Assembly (NCBI GenBank): GCA_026315105.1
Contig: CM048744.1
Coordinates: 317,633,270 to 317,697,269 of the forward strand
Length of the DNA stretch: 64,000 nucleotides
Direction of reading: 5' to 3'
Source of the DNA: Locusta migratoria
Taxonomy: Eukaryota > Arthropoda > Insecta > Orthoptera > Acrididae
In this document: piece by piece, positions 22,830-33,880 of the stretch
How positions within the stretch are numbered: position 1 is the first letter of the stretch
How the letters are laid out: each line of letters starts with the position of its first letter
Notes under the pieces: generated by a model
Told to the model about the DNA's origin: nothing
Database searches by the model: none
What the model saw: the letters and a program-made list of their open reading frames with translations, nothing else
Position numbers and translations under genes: made by a program

Positions 22830-24198
22830 TGGTCGTGTTGTTGTTGTGTTGTTGTGGTCTTCAGTCCGGAGACTGGTTTGATGCAGCTCTCCACAATACC
22901 CTATCCTGAGCAAGCCTCTTCATCTCCACATAAGAACGGCAACCTACATCTGTCTGAATCTGCTTACTGTATCCATCTCTTGGTCTTCCTCTGCGATTTT
23001 TACCCCACACACTTCCCTCTAATGCTAAATTCGCGATTCCTTTATGTCTAAGAATGTGTCCTACCAATCTATCCCTTCTTTTAGTCAAGGTATGCCAGAA
23101 ATTTCTTTTCTCCCCAATCCTGTTCAGTACCTCCTCATTAGTTACGCGATCCACCCATCTAATCTTCAGCATTCTTCTGTAGCACCATATTTCAAAAGCC
23201 TCTATCCTCTTCCTGTCCGCACTGTTTATCGTCCATGTCTCACTCCCATACAAGGCAATACTCCATACAAATGCCTTCAGAAAGGACTTCCTTAGGCTTA
23301 AATCAATACTCGATGTTAACAAATTTCTCTTTTGCAAAAACGCTTTTCTACCCATTGCCATTCTACATTTTATATCCTCTGTACTACGACCATCATTTGT
23401 TATTTTACTGCCCAAGTAACAAAACTCATCTACCTCCTTTATTGCTTCGTTTCCCAATCTAATTCCTTCAGCATCACCTGATTTTCTTACACTGCACTCC
23501 ATTACCCTAGTTTTGCTCTTGTTAATGTTCATCTTATATGCAACTTTCAGCACACTGTCCATTCCGTTCAATTGCTCTTCCAGGTCCTTTGCTGTGTCTG
23601 ACAGAATTACTATGTCGTCAGCAAAACGCAAGGTTTTCAATTCTTCACCCTGAACTTTAATTCCTTCTCCAAATTTCTCCTTGCTTTCCTTTATAGCTTG
23701 CTCAGTGTACAAATTGAATAACATTGGAGAAAGGCTACAACCCAGTCTTACCCCCTTTCCAACCACTGCATCCCTTTCATGCCCTTCAACTCTGACAACC
23801 GCTGTCTGGTTTTTGTACAAGTTGTAAATAACCTTACGCTCCCTATATTTTACTCCTGCTTGCTTCAGAACTTGAAAGAGTTTATTCCAATCAACATTGT
23901 CAAAAGCCTTCTCCAAATCTACAAAAGCTAGAAATGTGGGTTTGCCTTTTCTTAATCTATCTTCTAGGATAAGCCGTAAAGTGAGTATTGCCTCCCGAGT
24001 TCCTACATTTCTCCTGAATCCAAACTGATCTTCCCCGAGGTCGGCTTCTACCAGTTTTTCCATCCTTCTGTATATAATTCGTGTTAATATTTTGCAACCA
24101 TGACTTATTAAACTGATGGTTCTGTAGTTTTCACACCTGTCTGCACCTGCTTTCTTTGGAATGGGGATTATAACATTTTTCTTAAAGTCTGAGGGACT
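22830..24198 (-). mobile_element. RTE-like non-LTR retrotransposon, 5'-truncated, open RT frame
   Basis: The minus-strand frame ends at 22861 and is open upstream to about 24198, past the first Met at 24063. It has NVIIPIPKKAGADRCENYR, then TISLISHGCKILTRII, DQFGFRRNVGTREAI, LAFVDLEKAFDNVDW, GVRLGCSLSPMLFNLY and LRFADDIVILSD. A C-terminal domain follows (YLGSKITNDGRSTEDIKCRM, ALYGSETWT, WCYRRMLKIRWVDRVTNEEV). The RT active site FADD is intact. The 5' half with the endonuclease is missing. The tail at 22831-22855 is rich in TTG, (CAA)n on the coding strand. The clade is RTE-like by the ETWT...RRMLKI tail; a related clade is possible. The frame shows no lesion, so it is a fairly young copy. Confidence 0.88.
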
Positions 24199-24690
24199 TC
24201 ATTTTAGATAGCTCCTCAGTTAGAGGAATTAATAGTTTCTTGCATATTATGTGAACTGCTTATTGCAACTTTCTGCGCTCTTCCATTTAAGTTTGATTTG
24301 AATCATTTGTACACTGTGGCACTCATACGACAATAGTTAAGCTTATCTAGGAGAATTCCATGGTTTACAGAATCAAAAACCTTTGAGAGACCACAAAAAA
24401 TCTCAATGGGTGATGTTCAGTAATTAAGAGTGTTTAACATTTAATCTGTGAGAGTATATATACTTTTGTAAAGCTTCTCTGAAAACCAAACTAACATTTT
24501 GTAGGAAATTTATTTTTTCTTATATGTTACTTTTTCAGAATTTTGGATAAATCTGTCAGCAGTTTGGACGGTAGTTGTTGACATCAGACATATCCCCTTT
24601 TTTATGCAAATGTTTCATTATAGCATATTTCAGTTTGTCAGGAAATACCATGCTATAAAGAGCTATTACAGATGTGGCTAAGAACTTGTG
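24199..24690 (-). pseudogene. Fragment of CR1-like element B (RT core)
   Basis: Nucleotide similarity to 14825-15320 and 51440-51860. The shared order is an AGAGGAATTAAT block, AACTTTCTGC...CTCTTCCA, AAGCTTATCTAGGAGAATTC and GATAAATCTGTCAGCAG. It is full of stops. It abuts the RTE-like element directly at about 24198, so one element probably landed in, or recombined with, the other. Confidence 0.75.
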
Positions 24691-25749
24691 CACTCAGATT
24701 AATGTCACCTCCTGTCAAAAGCCTTTTGCAGCAGAGACTACATTGTGATATGAAGGGGAAGAGTGAGGGAGCTTCTGGAAGACACTATCAGGGATGTGGA
24801 GTCATTCCAACTCCAATGTAATAGCCACCTGAGTTAGGTTTGTGTAGAGGACCCAAGGTGCAAATCACTTGATCAAGATTATACAGATTCTGTATTGGTT
24901 TTAAATCCAGAAAGTTTGTTGGGCATCCTGATACTCTTTGAAACTTACAAGTTGCATTGCACTGTTGGTATATGTTATCATGGCAAAAAAAAAAAAAATT
25001 GCATGACCACCAAGGATAGAGACATACTTGTGTTTTAAACGATTGTGTCAGAATGACGAGATCACCCAAGCATGCCACAAATAATGTTCCACGTACCATA
25101 ATGCTCCTCCTCCTACCTGGACCCTTCTGGATCCTCACACCCATGCCATACTGGCAGTCCCATAGTTAGGTAATGGTATGACCATGGACCCAAGAACGTT
25201 TTACCCTCCTCCCTGACAAAAACAAAATTAGGTTATTCTGAGAAATATTCAGGTGCAAAATAGTGAACAGGTTATTTCAATTAGATATGTATTATTTAAA
25301 GAAGAAATCTAAAAAAATGAAATAATAATAATAACAATAAAAGTACTGAACAGAATTATGATGCTGACAATGTCAAAAAAAAGTTTAGTGTCTTTCTTCT
25401 TTCACTGTTGTCAGTAGTCACATTTATTACATTCTCAAATACCAGTTTCACAGTCCAGTCGTTTTCTAATGCTCTTAGATCCAGATGATGCAAACGCTCC
25501 TGGATCTGCAAAGCATTCAACGAGTTCTTAAGAAACAGAGTGGCTTCCCTGTACTTATCTCAGCTCAGTGTTGCTGATAGTCACACGAAGGAGACAAAAA
25601 TAAATTTACACACAAGCTTTCTGAATTTTTTCCTTCTTCAGGTAGGAGAGGGAAGAGAAACGGGATAGGAGGAAAGGGTTACACACAAGATAGGTCATGA
25701 GGTGAGGATGGCACGAAGGGTTGTGTGTGGAAGTCAGAGATATTGCATG
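24691..25749. other. No gene seen
   Basis: Open frames here (for example minus 24788-25144) are not similar to any family I recognise and contain low-complexity runs. A poly-A run lies at about 24985-24998. Confidence 0.4.
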
Positions 25750-25760
25750 AAAAGTACTGA

Positions 25761-25960
25761 CTCGCGACGGAGCAGCTGAGCACATCAAGGAGCTATGTTG
25801 CAATGCGTGAGGCCATTCTCTGCCGTGGGTTCGAATACCCCCTCAGGCATGGATGTTTGTGTCGTCTTTAGTATAAGCTAGTTCATAAGTAGTTTGTAAA
25901 TTTGGGGATTGATGACCCCACAGTTAAGTCCCTGAAGCTTGGCAAACATTTGAACATTTT
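25761..25960 (+). repeat. tRNA-derived SINE with 11-bp target-site duplication
   Basis: A B-box-like GGTTCGAATACCCC is followed by the family body (GGCATGGATGTTTGTGTCGT, TTGATGACCCCACAGTTAAG) and an ACATTTGAACATTTT end. AAAAGTACTGA flanks it exactly at 25750-25760 and 25961-25971. The same family recurs at 26429, 33674, 41929, 58882 and, truncated, 63532. Confidence 0.9.
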
Positions 25961-26428
25961 AAAAGTACTGAGCCATGCCAACAGCAAACCAAAGAGGATA
26001 GATCAAGATGTAAAGAGATGTGAACAGAATAATGCTGAGTGGGGGTGGGGAGTAGGGGAGGTGGAGTAAAAATAATTAACTAAGAAGAGGCAGATATAGA
26101 AAAATTAGGCACACACATACAAAAATATATAACGAGAAGAAGAGAGTGAGGGGTGGAGAAATGTCATACCAACATAAAAGGCTGTGCTGCAAACACATGT
26201 CAGTTGATGACATGTTTTTTAACATGTGGCCCTGGCTTGAATGGTGTAGGTTCTTTCTGTGGTGGGCCTGTTGTAAGTGGTTGCATGAGACAGGTTTTGC
26301 AGTAGGGTTAGTTACAGGGGTACTAGCCATTTGGAATGGAGGGTGGTTTTGGGATGTTGTAATGTTTGACAAGGATGTTTCAAAGGTTGAGAGGATGGCG
26401 AAAGGCTATTCTCAATGTTGAGGAGAGG

Positions 26429-26636
26429 CTAAATGTTCAAATGTTTGTAAATCTATCGGACTCAACTGGTAGGTTATTAGTCTGTAGCTTACAAAGTACT
26501 TAAACTAAGTTAAACTAACTTAAGAACAACACACACATCCATGCCCGCAGGAGGATGGAGGATTCAAACCTCTGAAGCGGTAGGTCTCTCGATCCTCAAT
26601 GTGGCGCTCCAGAGCGCTCCGCTAATCCTGTGGGGG
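26429..26636 (-). repeat. tRNA-derived SINE, reverse orientation, with target-site duplication
   Basis: Same family as 25761, inverted: it begins AAATGTTCAAATGTTTGTAA and holds ATCCATGCCCGCAGG and GATTCAAACCTC. It is flanked by perfect TGAGGAGAGG copies at 26419-26428 and 26637-26646. Confidence 0.88.
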
Positions 26637-26646
26637 TGAGGAGAGG

Positions 26647-29600
26647 ATATTTTGGAAGGATGTTCTCATTTCAGGAGCAATTTTAGGCTTGGGTGGTATT
26701 TGACGACTAAGGGAATGCTTCTGGCTGGTCTGGGATTAGGAACACTGTTAGTGGAAGGGGAGGAATGGACTGCTCAGGACATCTCTTTGTGGACAAGGTC
26801 TGTAGGGTATTTGTGGTAGAGGAAAGCATTGAAAACATTGGACACAGTGTTGGTGTAGGTGGTGAGGGATTCGTGGCTACAGAAGATACATCTGCCACAG
26901 ACTAATATCTACTTCTTAAACCTTACAAGAACTTAAAAGATTTGTTAAATAGAGCAATTCATGCTCAAATGAAGTTGAAGAGTGATTCTGATGTTTGGAT
27001 AAAAATCAAAGAGACATTCCTTAATTAGCATTCTATTGAAGATAGATAAAAATTGACTGTTCTCTTATCCATAACTCAAATGGACACAAACTGTTTCAAA
27101 AGACTTCTCTTTATCCTATGAGTAAACATATAACAGTTGTTTTGCAGAATAGACCTCATCATGGTTCATTTTCGTCAAACTGGATAAGAACGAATCTTTT
27201 CAGGACACACCTAGATGCTTACTGAACACTGTGATTGTTTTGTTCAATGTATTTAAATAATAGCTCTTCAATCATGTCTCCATCGGATCATGAGTCCATT
27301 TCTGAATGCAGCAGCTGGAGGTGATGGTCATGTGCCTGTGAAGTGTGTCTCTAAATGGTGTATTTTTCTGAATGGCCAAAACCTGAAGTTACATGTGTAT
27401 GAAGTTACATGTGCTGTTGTACCTCAATGAAAGTCTTTGCGTTGAGTTACAAACTATCCTAATTATATTGTTGATTACCTACAATTCCATCTCACTAAAA
27501 AGAATTCCAGCAACAACCGCTGCTCTGTGTCTGTCTTACTTTTTTCTTATTCTTCTACTTTTTTCCATGTGTTAGCTTAATTGCTCAAAAATTAGCCACC
27601 CCTAAGAATCTGCTTGGGCCCACATGGCTACTGCTTAAATTCAGGGCTGCATACTGGTACACAGCAATGGGCCACAAAATTCAATTCATGTGAAAAGACC
27701 AGTTGTTCTCGCTGTATGGACATCCAGTTGCAATACTGGTATGCAAATTGAAGCCTTTGTCATCAGTGAGCACCAGTCAGAATGGGCGCATGATCCATAC
27801 ACAGGAAAGTTTGCTGATTGGTAATTGAGCAGACACTTTTGTTAGCCTGTTGTCTATGTCCAATGGAGCACCATTGTTATCTTGGCATTTTTTTTTTCAT
27901 TTTATTTTTCCATTCACAGTATACTTAAATCACAGCAACATAGAAACTGTTTACAAATTTAGCCATTTAAGAAAAGATTCAGACTTGGCTATAAGCCATT
28001 GACTGTGCCATTCTGGTCAGACAAATCACTCCATTTCCACATTACAACAACTGCACTATTTTCCTTATCTCCTGACAAATATACTCTCTCACTGCTAGGT
28101 CTGCCACCTGCTGTCTGTAAGTGTTTACTGTGCATCAATATCAAACACAGGCAGTGACTGGATTATGTATTAGTTCCTTCCTGAGGGAGGAAAGAGGGAC
28201 AGGTTGGGGCAGTGTTAGAAAAAATAGATCAATCAGACAACGAATAAATGAGGCTCATATGTTGCATTGCATGGACAAGAGAAGACAAAAATGAAGGAGG
28301 TTGCACCAAGAAAAGTGAATAGGATAATACTAACATTAGAGTTGATCACAACTAAGCAAATACAATTGTAAAAGGGTGTCTTCAACAAAAGGAAACAAAT
28401 ATGTTTTTATGTTTGTGGAATTCATGAGTTCTCATATTTCACAAGAGATAAAAATATTCTATTGTGTTGCTGTTATGAAGTTGTGACTTTTCTGCGGTTT
28501 ATATGTCTCTCAGGACAGTGTTGTTCACTATCTCAAACAGTGTTCTTCACAACACAATCATGATACACCAACTTGATGTTAGCTGATCTCCGTTCTAGCT
28601 TGAGAAATTCTTCTGTTTGGGCATCAGTATACAGTCACAAACAAAGTTGATGCCAATGTTACACCATATCTAGTACACAGTATATTTTTTTAAAATCAGT
28701 CCCTCCTAACTTCATTTCCAGTTACATCATTTTTCGCAACTGAAAAATGCATGGATAAATAATTTCAGTTCATTTTAGGATACACTAGTCTCATATTTGT
28801 AATGGTGTTGCATGATGTAAACAGCGCTAAGAATCATAATTTAATTTATGTCAAATTTAATTTGCCAGACTAGTTCTTCATTTCCGTTAGTACTTTTGTT
28901 TTAAGAGGTTTATTCTCAAGTACTTGGTGGATTTCGTTTGTGCTACTGTTTTAATAGTTTATTCTCGCGTATTTTGTAGGTAGTGTTGGGCGCATCAGCA
29001 GCACTCACAGCAACACCAGCAGAGTTACAGCTAAGCAGGAGCGAATTATTGTGATTTATTTGTGGGCTGAGCACTGACAATTTCTATAAACTCGCGCTAG
29101 TGACAAGATACGTAACTCTCTACAGGCAAATGTTGACTTGTTAGGATGGATAGAATGTGTGACTGCTGCATAGGGACGCAAGAGAAGTCCAGTTTAAGCA
29201 AATTGGCCAGTAATACAAAATTTCACCATTTCACAAACTTCAATATAAATAGCTTTGTAGTATTTCATTGGGAATTCGAAAATGCTCATTGAGCTGCCTT
29301 CATTATTTTCATACTTCTTTAGTATACATTGATTCTGAGTAAGTGAAAGATCATCAACTTGTGAATGTTTTTCTTTTAATACAATTCACAAAATTATTCA
29401 GAACTATCATCCCTTCCATTCAGTATACAAATCAGGCCCTCATATATTTTTTCCTGATCATCAACACATAGATGAACGCATTGAAGTTCTTCATTGAAAT
29501 CCTGTACTGGGTTCATTGCATGGTAATACAGAAGTAGAAAGAAATAAATCTCGAATTGTAACATTGACTCAAGGTAGCCTACACATTTGTAACCTGTCTC

Positions 29601-29690
29601 CGTTTTGTCTTCTGCAGAAAATGTTTACGAATACTCTGAAGTTCTTCAAAGTTTTTCAATATTCTCAAGATACTAGAAGCTCACGTAGTC
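26647..29690. other. Calpain intron 2, no gene seen
   Basis: About 3 kb of mixed sequence. No exon, RNA gene or identifiable mobile element was found. Stretches at 26150-26420 and 27600-27880 are richer in G and look repeat-like but match no family I can name. Confidence 0.4.
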
Positions 29691-29699
29691 CATCGAGTC

Positions 29700-30890
29700 A
29701 GGAAAGGGATCGTAGACCAGCTTAGTCGTTGTCGCTCTCACAGCGTATGCTTCTGAAAGGTCCCATCCTTTTGTTGGCTCCCCTTAGGGTGCTTATTAAG
29801 ACCTTGGCTAAAGCCAAAATATCCCTCATAGACATAAGATGGCAGAGAATGTCTACAACTGCCAAGCTGAAACTGTGAGGCATGCAATGCACATAACATA
29901 CTTTTGGTTGTATATTCATCATTTCGTCATTTGAAATCACCTCTCATATTCGAGACATCATGTTCTCATAATTTATCCATTGACAAATCAAGACAAGCAA
30001 GTCTTTTCAAATACTATACAGAGTTAGTGATTCAGTGTTGGGGGTCTCGTATAAGCCAATAAATTTTTCATTGATGATTCCTTAATCATCGAGAGTAGGT
30101 AAAGGTAAAGCAGTATGAATACAAAATGACACTTGTTCATGAATCGAAGAAAACTTGTTTCACCAACCATAATAGAAAAATGTTCAGTCATCTTGATTGA
30201 AGCCAATACCTTTCTCAATACATTTTCTAGTAGCTCAATGATCTCATTCTGCATATCGTGGGATGTTCACTTATAGCCTGAAGAACATAACCAATCTTTA
30301 AACTAAGGTACGTCATTCTTTTGAAGTTCCAACAATAGAAAAAAATTGAGTTCACATCTTCGTCCCCCCTAATTACTAGTCCTTGTCGACATAGAAACTG
30401 CACAGTAGTGAAAATTGTCTCAAGAGCTAAATGGCCTTTCTTCATATAACTATCTAACTGTTCATTCAATCAGATGGCCACACTTCGGTTAGTGACAGAA
30501 AATAATTTCAGAAGAGCTTCTTTATGTGTAACCGTTTTTTCATGAAGACAATTTTTCCAAAACCTTTTTCCTTTTAGAAAATCCTACGAAAGAACTGCAT
30601 CTTCTTATCTTGATAAAACTGTAATAGATTTTTAGCATCTGCTTCTTTGCAGGTTTTGCAAGAAACTTTTTCTGTAAATGCTTCATATTCTGGCCATGTG
30701 TATTTGATAAACCAAGACTTCTGAAATGATCTTTCCTTACCGGATTGTCCAGATTTTGGCTGAGAATGGCTGTCGCCTGAAGACAACGAAGCAATTAACG
30801 ACACAGTAATTGTCGGAGGTTGATTTTCAGTATCATCAACTTCCAGGCTCGCCTTTTTGGTAACAAATTTATCTATTGCAAACTTAATTC
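29700..30890 (-). pseudogene. hAT-type transposase remnant (ZMYM1/ZNF862-like, TTF zinc finger and DUF4371)
   Basis: Minus-strand pieces in order: SGQSGKERSFQKSWFIKYTW and EKVSCKTCKEA (TTF-type zinc finger, 30574-30804); TIFTTVQFLCRQGLVIRGDE (30227-30469); NEIIELLENVLRKVLASIKM and FSIMVGETS (DUF4371 block, DDT motif region, 30024-30254); and VCYVHCMPHSFSLAVVDIL (29722-29940). Frameshifts separate them, the second acidic motif reads GET instead of DET, and the C-terminal dimerisation region is missing. Host proteins of this family exist, but the broken frames point to a dead element. Confidence 0.75.
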
Positions 30891-31362
30891 ACAATACACT
30901 AAGAGACTAAAGTAAATGAATAAAATATAGTTAAATAAAACAGTCTACTAAACACTAAACATGGAACGCTAAACACATCTGCAGCATGCACTGAACAAAA
31001 CTATCCACACAGAATGACTGCGACAGCAGGGTGGGCTTCATATAGCAACGTCGTCATAATGTCTCTAAGGCAGACGATTCCAGGTGCTTCTGCTCCAGTC
31101 GTTTCGATGTCACCGTGGCCGCAGCATTCGCCCGCCGTCGCTAGACTTTACGTGAAGTTTCGCACACCAGGACAAATTCTAAGTGTGTCTGCAGCACCGT
31201 AACACCACTTGTTTTCAGTTAACCTGCTTACTACTTGTTTAACTCATTACTGAATGTATTTTAAAAGGTAGCTATTGTCAAATAAGGAAAATAAAAAAAA
31301 TACCTACATAATTGTGTGATTTTACAAATCATAATATAAATAGTAATTTTCTTCAATTATCC

Positions 31363-31400
31363 AGGGGACTCAGACCCCATGGAGTCGGCCCCTGTTTAAA
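31363..31400. repeat. Imperfect palindrome resembling hAT terminal repeat
   Basis: CCAGGGGACTCAGACCCC faces GGAGTCGGCCCCTG across a short centre. CAGGGGC is a usual start for terminal repeats of the ZMYM1-type hAT group. It could be the 5' end of the remnant at 29.7-30.9 kb. No matching opposite end was found. Confidence 0.35.
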
Positions 31401-31624
31401 ACATATATCTGAATGGGAGAACCCTTTAAAAGTGGAGGAGGTGTGTCTAACACCTGAAAATTCATTGAACAGAATTTTCAGATCTTAGCTCACCTAATAA
31501 TGTTTCTAAGTAGTTGATATTTAAGAACACTGCAAATTGTATAATAAATATGTTGATCTATGAGAAGCACAAGGTATCTCAGCAATCTCTATTTATTATT
31601 ATTTTTTATAGAGTTTTCTCTTAC

Positions 31625-31801
31625 CCATGGTCGCATCCATTTTATAGGCCATTCTGGCTTTTTGCTGAAATATATGGATGAATCTGTTGCAGGGAATTGT
31701 GGATCTTCAAATAATTTTCCTTTCTCCAGACATTCTGCCCGAAGTCGGTAAAAATCTTGAATTTTTCCTCTTGGACGCAAACCAGAACCTGGTTCACCAA
31801 G
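31625..31801 (-). CDS. Calpain exon 2
   Basis: A 177-bp exon (59 codons, phase 0 at both ends), with TTCCCCAG|CTTGGTG as acceptor and CCATGG|GTAAGA as donor. It encodes LGEPGSGLRPRGKIQDFYRL, then RAECLEKGKLFEDPQFPATD and KPEWPIKWMRPW. This is the start of the calpain protease core: QDFxxLRxxCLxxxxLFEDPxFPA followed by W(K)RP before EI. The phase fits exon 1 (ends AAG) and exon 3 (starts GAA). Confidence 0.96.
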
Positions 31802-32590
31802 CTGGGGAAAAATATAAAATGGTGTGAAATTTTGGATTACTATGTTTAGAAGAGGTTATCAATCATCTGTTAATATTTTCATTTATTATGGCTGTGCTTA
31901 AAACATAAACTATGTTTCAATAATAATAATGCCATAATAAATGAATACATTAACAAATAAAAATATTGTGAATATAACCTACAACAAGAAGATTGTTTTA
32001 TTATGTTTTATCCACATTTTAATGACTGATAATGGTCACACAGTGACTGAAATCTGAAAATATTTACAACTGATTGCTGTCATTTTCTAAACATATGAAA
32101 ACAGTCACTGAGCACAATGATTTCAATATGAAATCAAACTTGATTGCATGTAGGAGTATTACAAAATTCAAAAGTAGGAAGAAATGATTAATGGAGCTAA
32201 TATGAAAACAATGACTACAGTATAAGAGACTTCAGGAAATAAAGCTCTGGGAAAACATTTTGACAAATTAAGTATAATAACACAGAGTGTGGCTGAAAGA
32301 AAACACAAACTTTGTGATCTTGTCAACCAAATGTGTCATAACTGTGAAACTTGATGTCAATAATATAATTAAAAAGTTAGCTTTGCTTATTACAAACGAA
32401 ATTCTTGCAAAGAGATATTTGTCAACTCTTTATTGCCATCCTGTTCACAACAATTTATAGACTATTATGTAATGTAAGATAATAAAATTAAAACCTGTTC
32501 TTCATTGTTATTGTGGTCTTCAACAGAGTGGCCATAGGTTGTGGTCATAGATGGTGGTCTAAGTGATTGTGGGAATGTGGCTATGTGTTT
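31802..32590. other. Start of calpain intron 1, no gene seen
   Basis: AT-rich, no recognised element. Confidence 0.5.
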
Positions 32591-32593
32591 CTT

Positions 32594-32830
32594 TTCTGAT
32601 GAATGCCACGACCAAAATTTTAAGTTGTTTGAATGTGATTGTTTATTTTATATGTCTGTCAGAGGCTCAGCAATTGTATTTACAATGAGTTGTCATCTAT
32701 CATCTATTATTCTGTGCAAAGTATGGTTTGTTGACACTCTCCATGCTAGCCTCTCTTGTGCAAGCGTCTTCTTCTCTAATATAACAACTGCAACCTTCAT
32801 CCACGTGTACCTGGTTAATTGTATTATTCC
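32594..32830 (+). repeat. Dispersed repeat plus RTE-like 3' fragment
   Basis: From 32598 the sequence CTGATGAATGCCACGACCAA and onward parallels the reverse complement of 21640-21740. From about 32735, CTCTCTTGTGCAAGCGTCTT with a following AACTGCAACC resembles the 3' end of the RTE-like element (22905-22945). Confidence 0.5.
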
Positions 32831-32959
32831 CTGGCGGTAATTCTTCTAAAACGTCCATTAGTTGTTCTTTGCATACAATATGTAAAATTTTGAGATTTTC
32901 CTATATACTTACAGTCGAATGTTCACTTTCTCTGTATGCCGAATGCTGAGACATTATTT

Positions 32960-33274
32960 TCGCTTGTATTTATGTTTTCTATAAATCTAATTTTGAAAGA
33001 TCTGTCTTTGTCCAATGTAGGCCTTGTCACATTTACTGCATTCGATTTTGTAAACTCCAGATTGACTATAGCGATCAGTTTTCTCTGTTCTATGTACGAT
33101 ATTGGTTCCTAAAGTGTTGTTGGTGTAGAAGCCTATTTTAAGATTAGTTTTCTTTAGTACATACTTTATTCTGTCTGAAATTTGTCCCCAATATGGCAGT
33201 ATTACAAACTTGTCATTTTTTCCTGTTGCAGTTTTTGTTAAAGTGCTTTCATCTTTAATACTTTTCTGTTTTGT
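32960..33274 (-). mobile_element. Penelope-like element, GIY-YIG endonuclease part
   Basis: The minus strand reads KKTNLKIGFYTNNTLGTNIV, then RYSQSGVYKIECSKCDKAYI and GQ. GVYKIxCxxCxxxYIGQ is the GIY-YIG endonuclease start that follows the RT in Penelope-like elements. The RT part is found at 36165-37420. The two are separated by a non-LTR insertion. Confidence 0.8.
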
Positions 33275-33673
33275 ATTTATTATTTATTTATTTATGCATT
33301 TATTTTACCTGGCAAGATTAGGGCCTTCACACCCTCTGTTACACCTAACCAGGCTTACTGAAGGTGAACAATTTCTTTAGCATAATAGAATACAATTGTA
33401 ACAATAATACTTACATAATTTATAAGAATCAAAAATTATGATAATATTAATAATGAATTTGCAAAGTACAGTAAGCATGTTTCATACTGTGAACTTCAGC
33501 CCTATTACAATTTAGGAATTGCTTCGTTATCTTATCACAGATTGTGAGTTATTCATATCAAGCAGAGACATAAGACTATAGAATGCGGTGAGAGAGATAT
33601 AGAAGAGGTAGATTGGTTAGACAAAGAGAAATAGGATAGTAAGATTGAAAGCTATAATGGAGAGAAAGAAATG

Positions 33674-33880
33674 TTCAAAGATGTTCAAATGTTTGTAGAG
33701 CTTATGGGACTTAACTACGGGGTCATCAGTCCCTAAACTTACAAACTACATATAAACTAGCTAATACTAAGGACGGCACAAATATCCATGCCCGAGGGGG
33801 GGGGGATTCGAACCCCTGACCGTAGTGCCCGTGCAGACCGTGACTGGCACGCCGCAGTCCCGTGGATCACCGCGGCCGGC
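33674..33880 (-). repeat. tRNA-derived SINE in element C, with target-site duplication
   Basis: Same family as 25761, inverted, with GATTCGAACCCCTGACC and GTCATCAGTCCCTAAACTTA. Perfect 11-bp AGAAAGAAATG copies flank it at 33663-33673 and 33881-33891. Confidence 0.92.

Noticed and set aside
22861..24063. Host reverse-transcriptase-related gene
   Set aside because: The frame is a 5'-truncated RTE-like retrotransposon with a (CAA)n tail, not a domesticated gene with introns.
24788..25144. 118-residue minus-strand frame
   Set aside because: No recognisable domain, contains a poly-Phe stretch from a poly-A run; not supportable.
26146..26421. 91-residue Trp-rich plus-strand frame
   Set aside because: No family resemblance, no splice context; probably repeat sequence.
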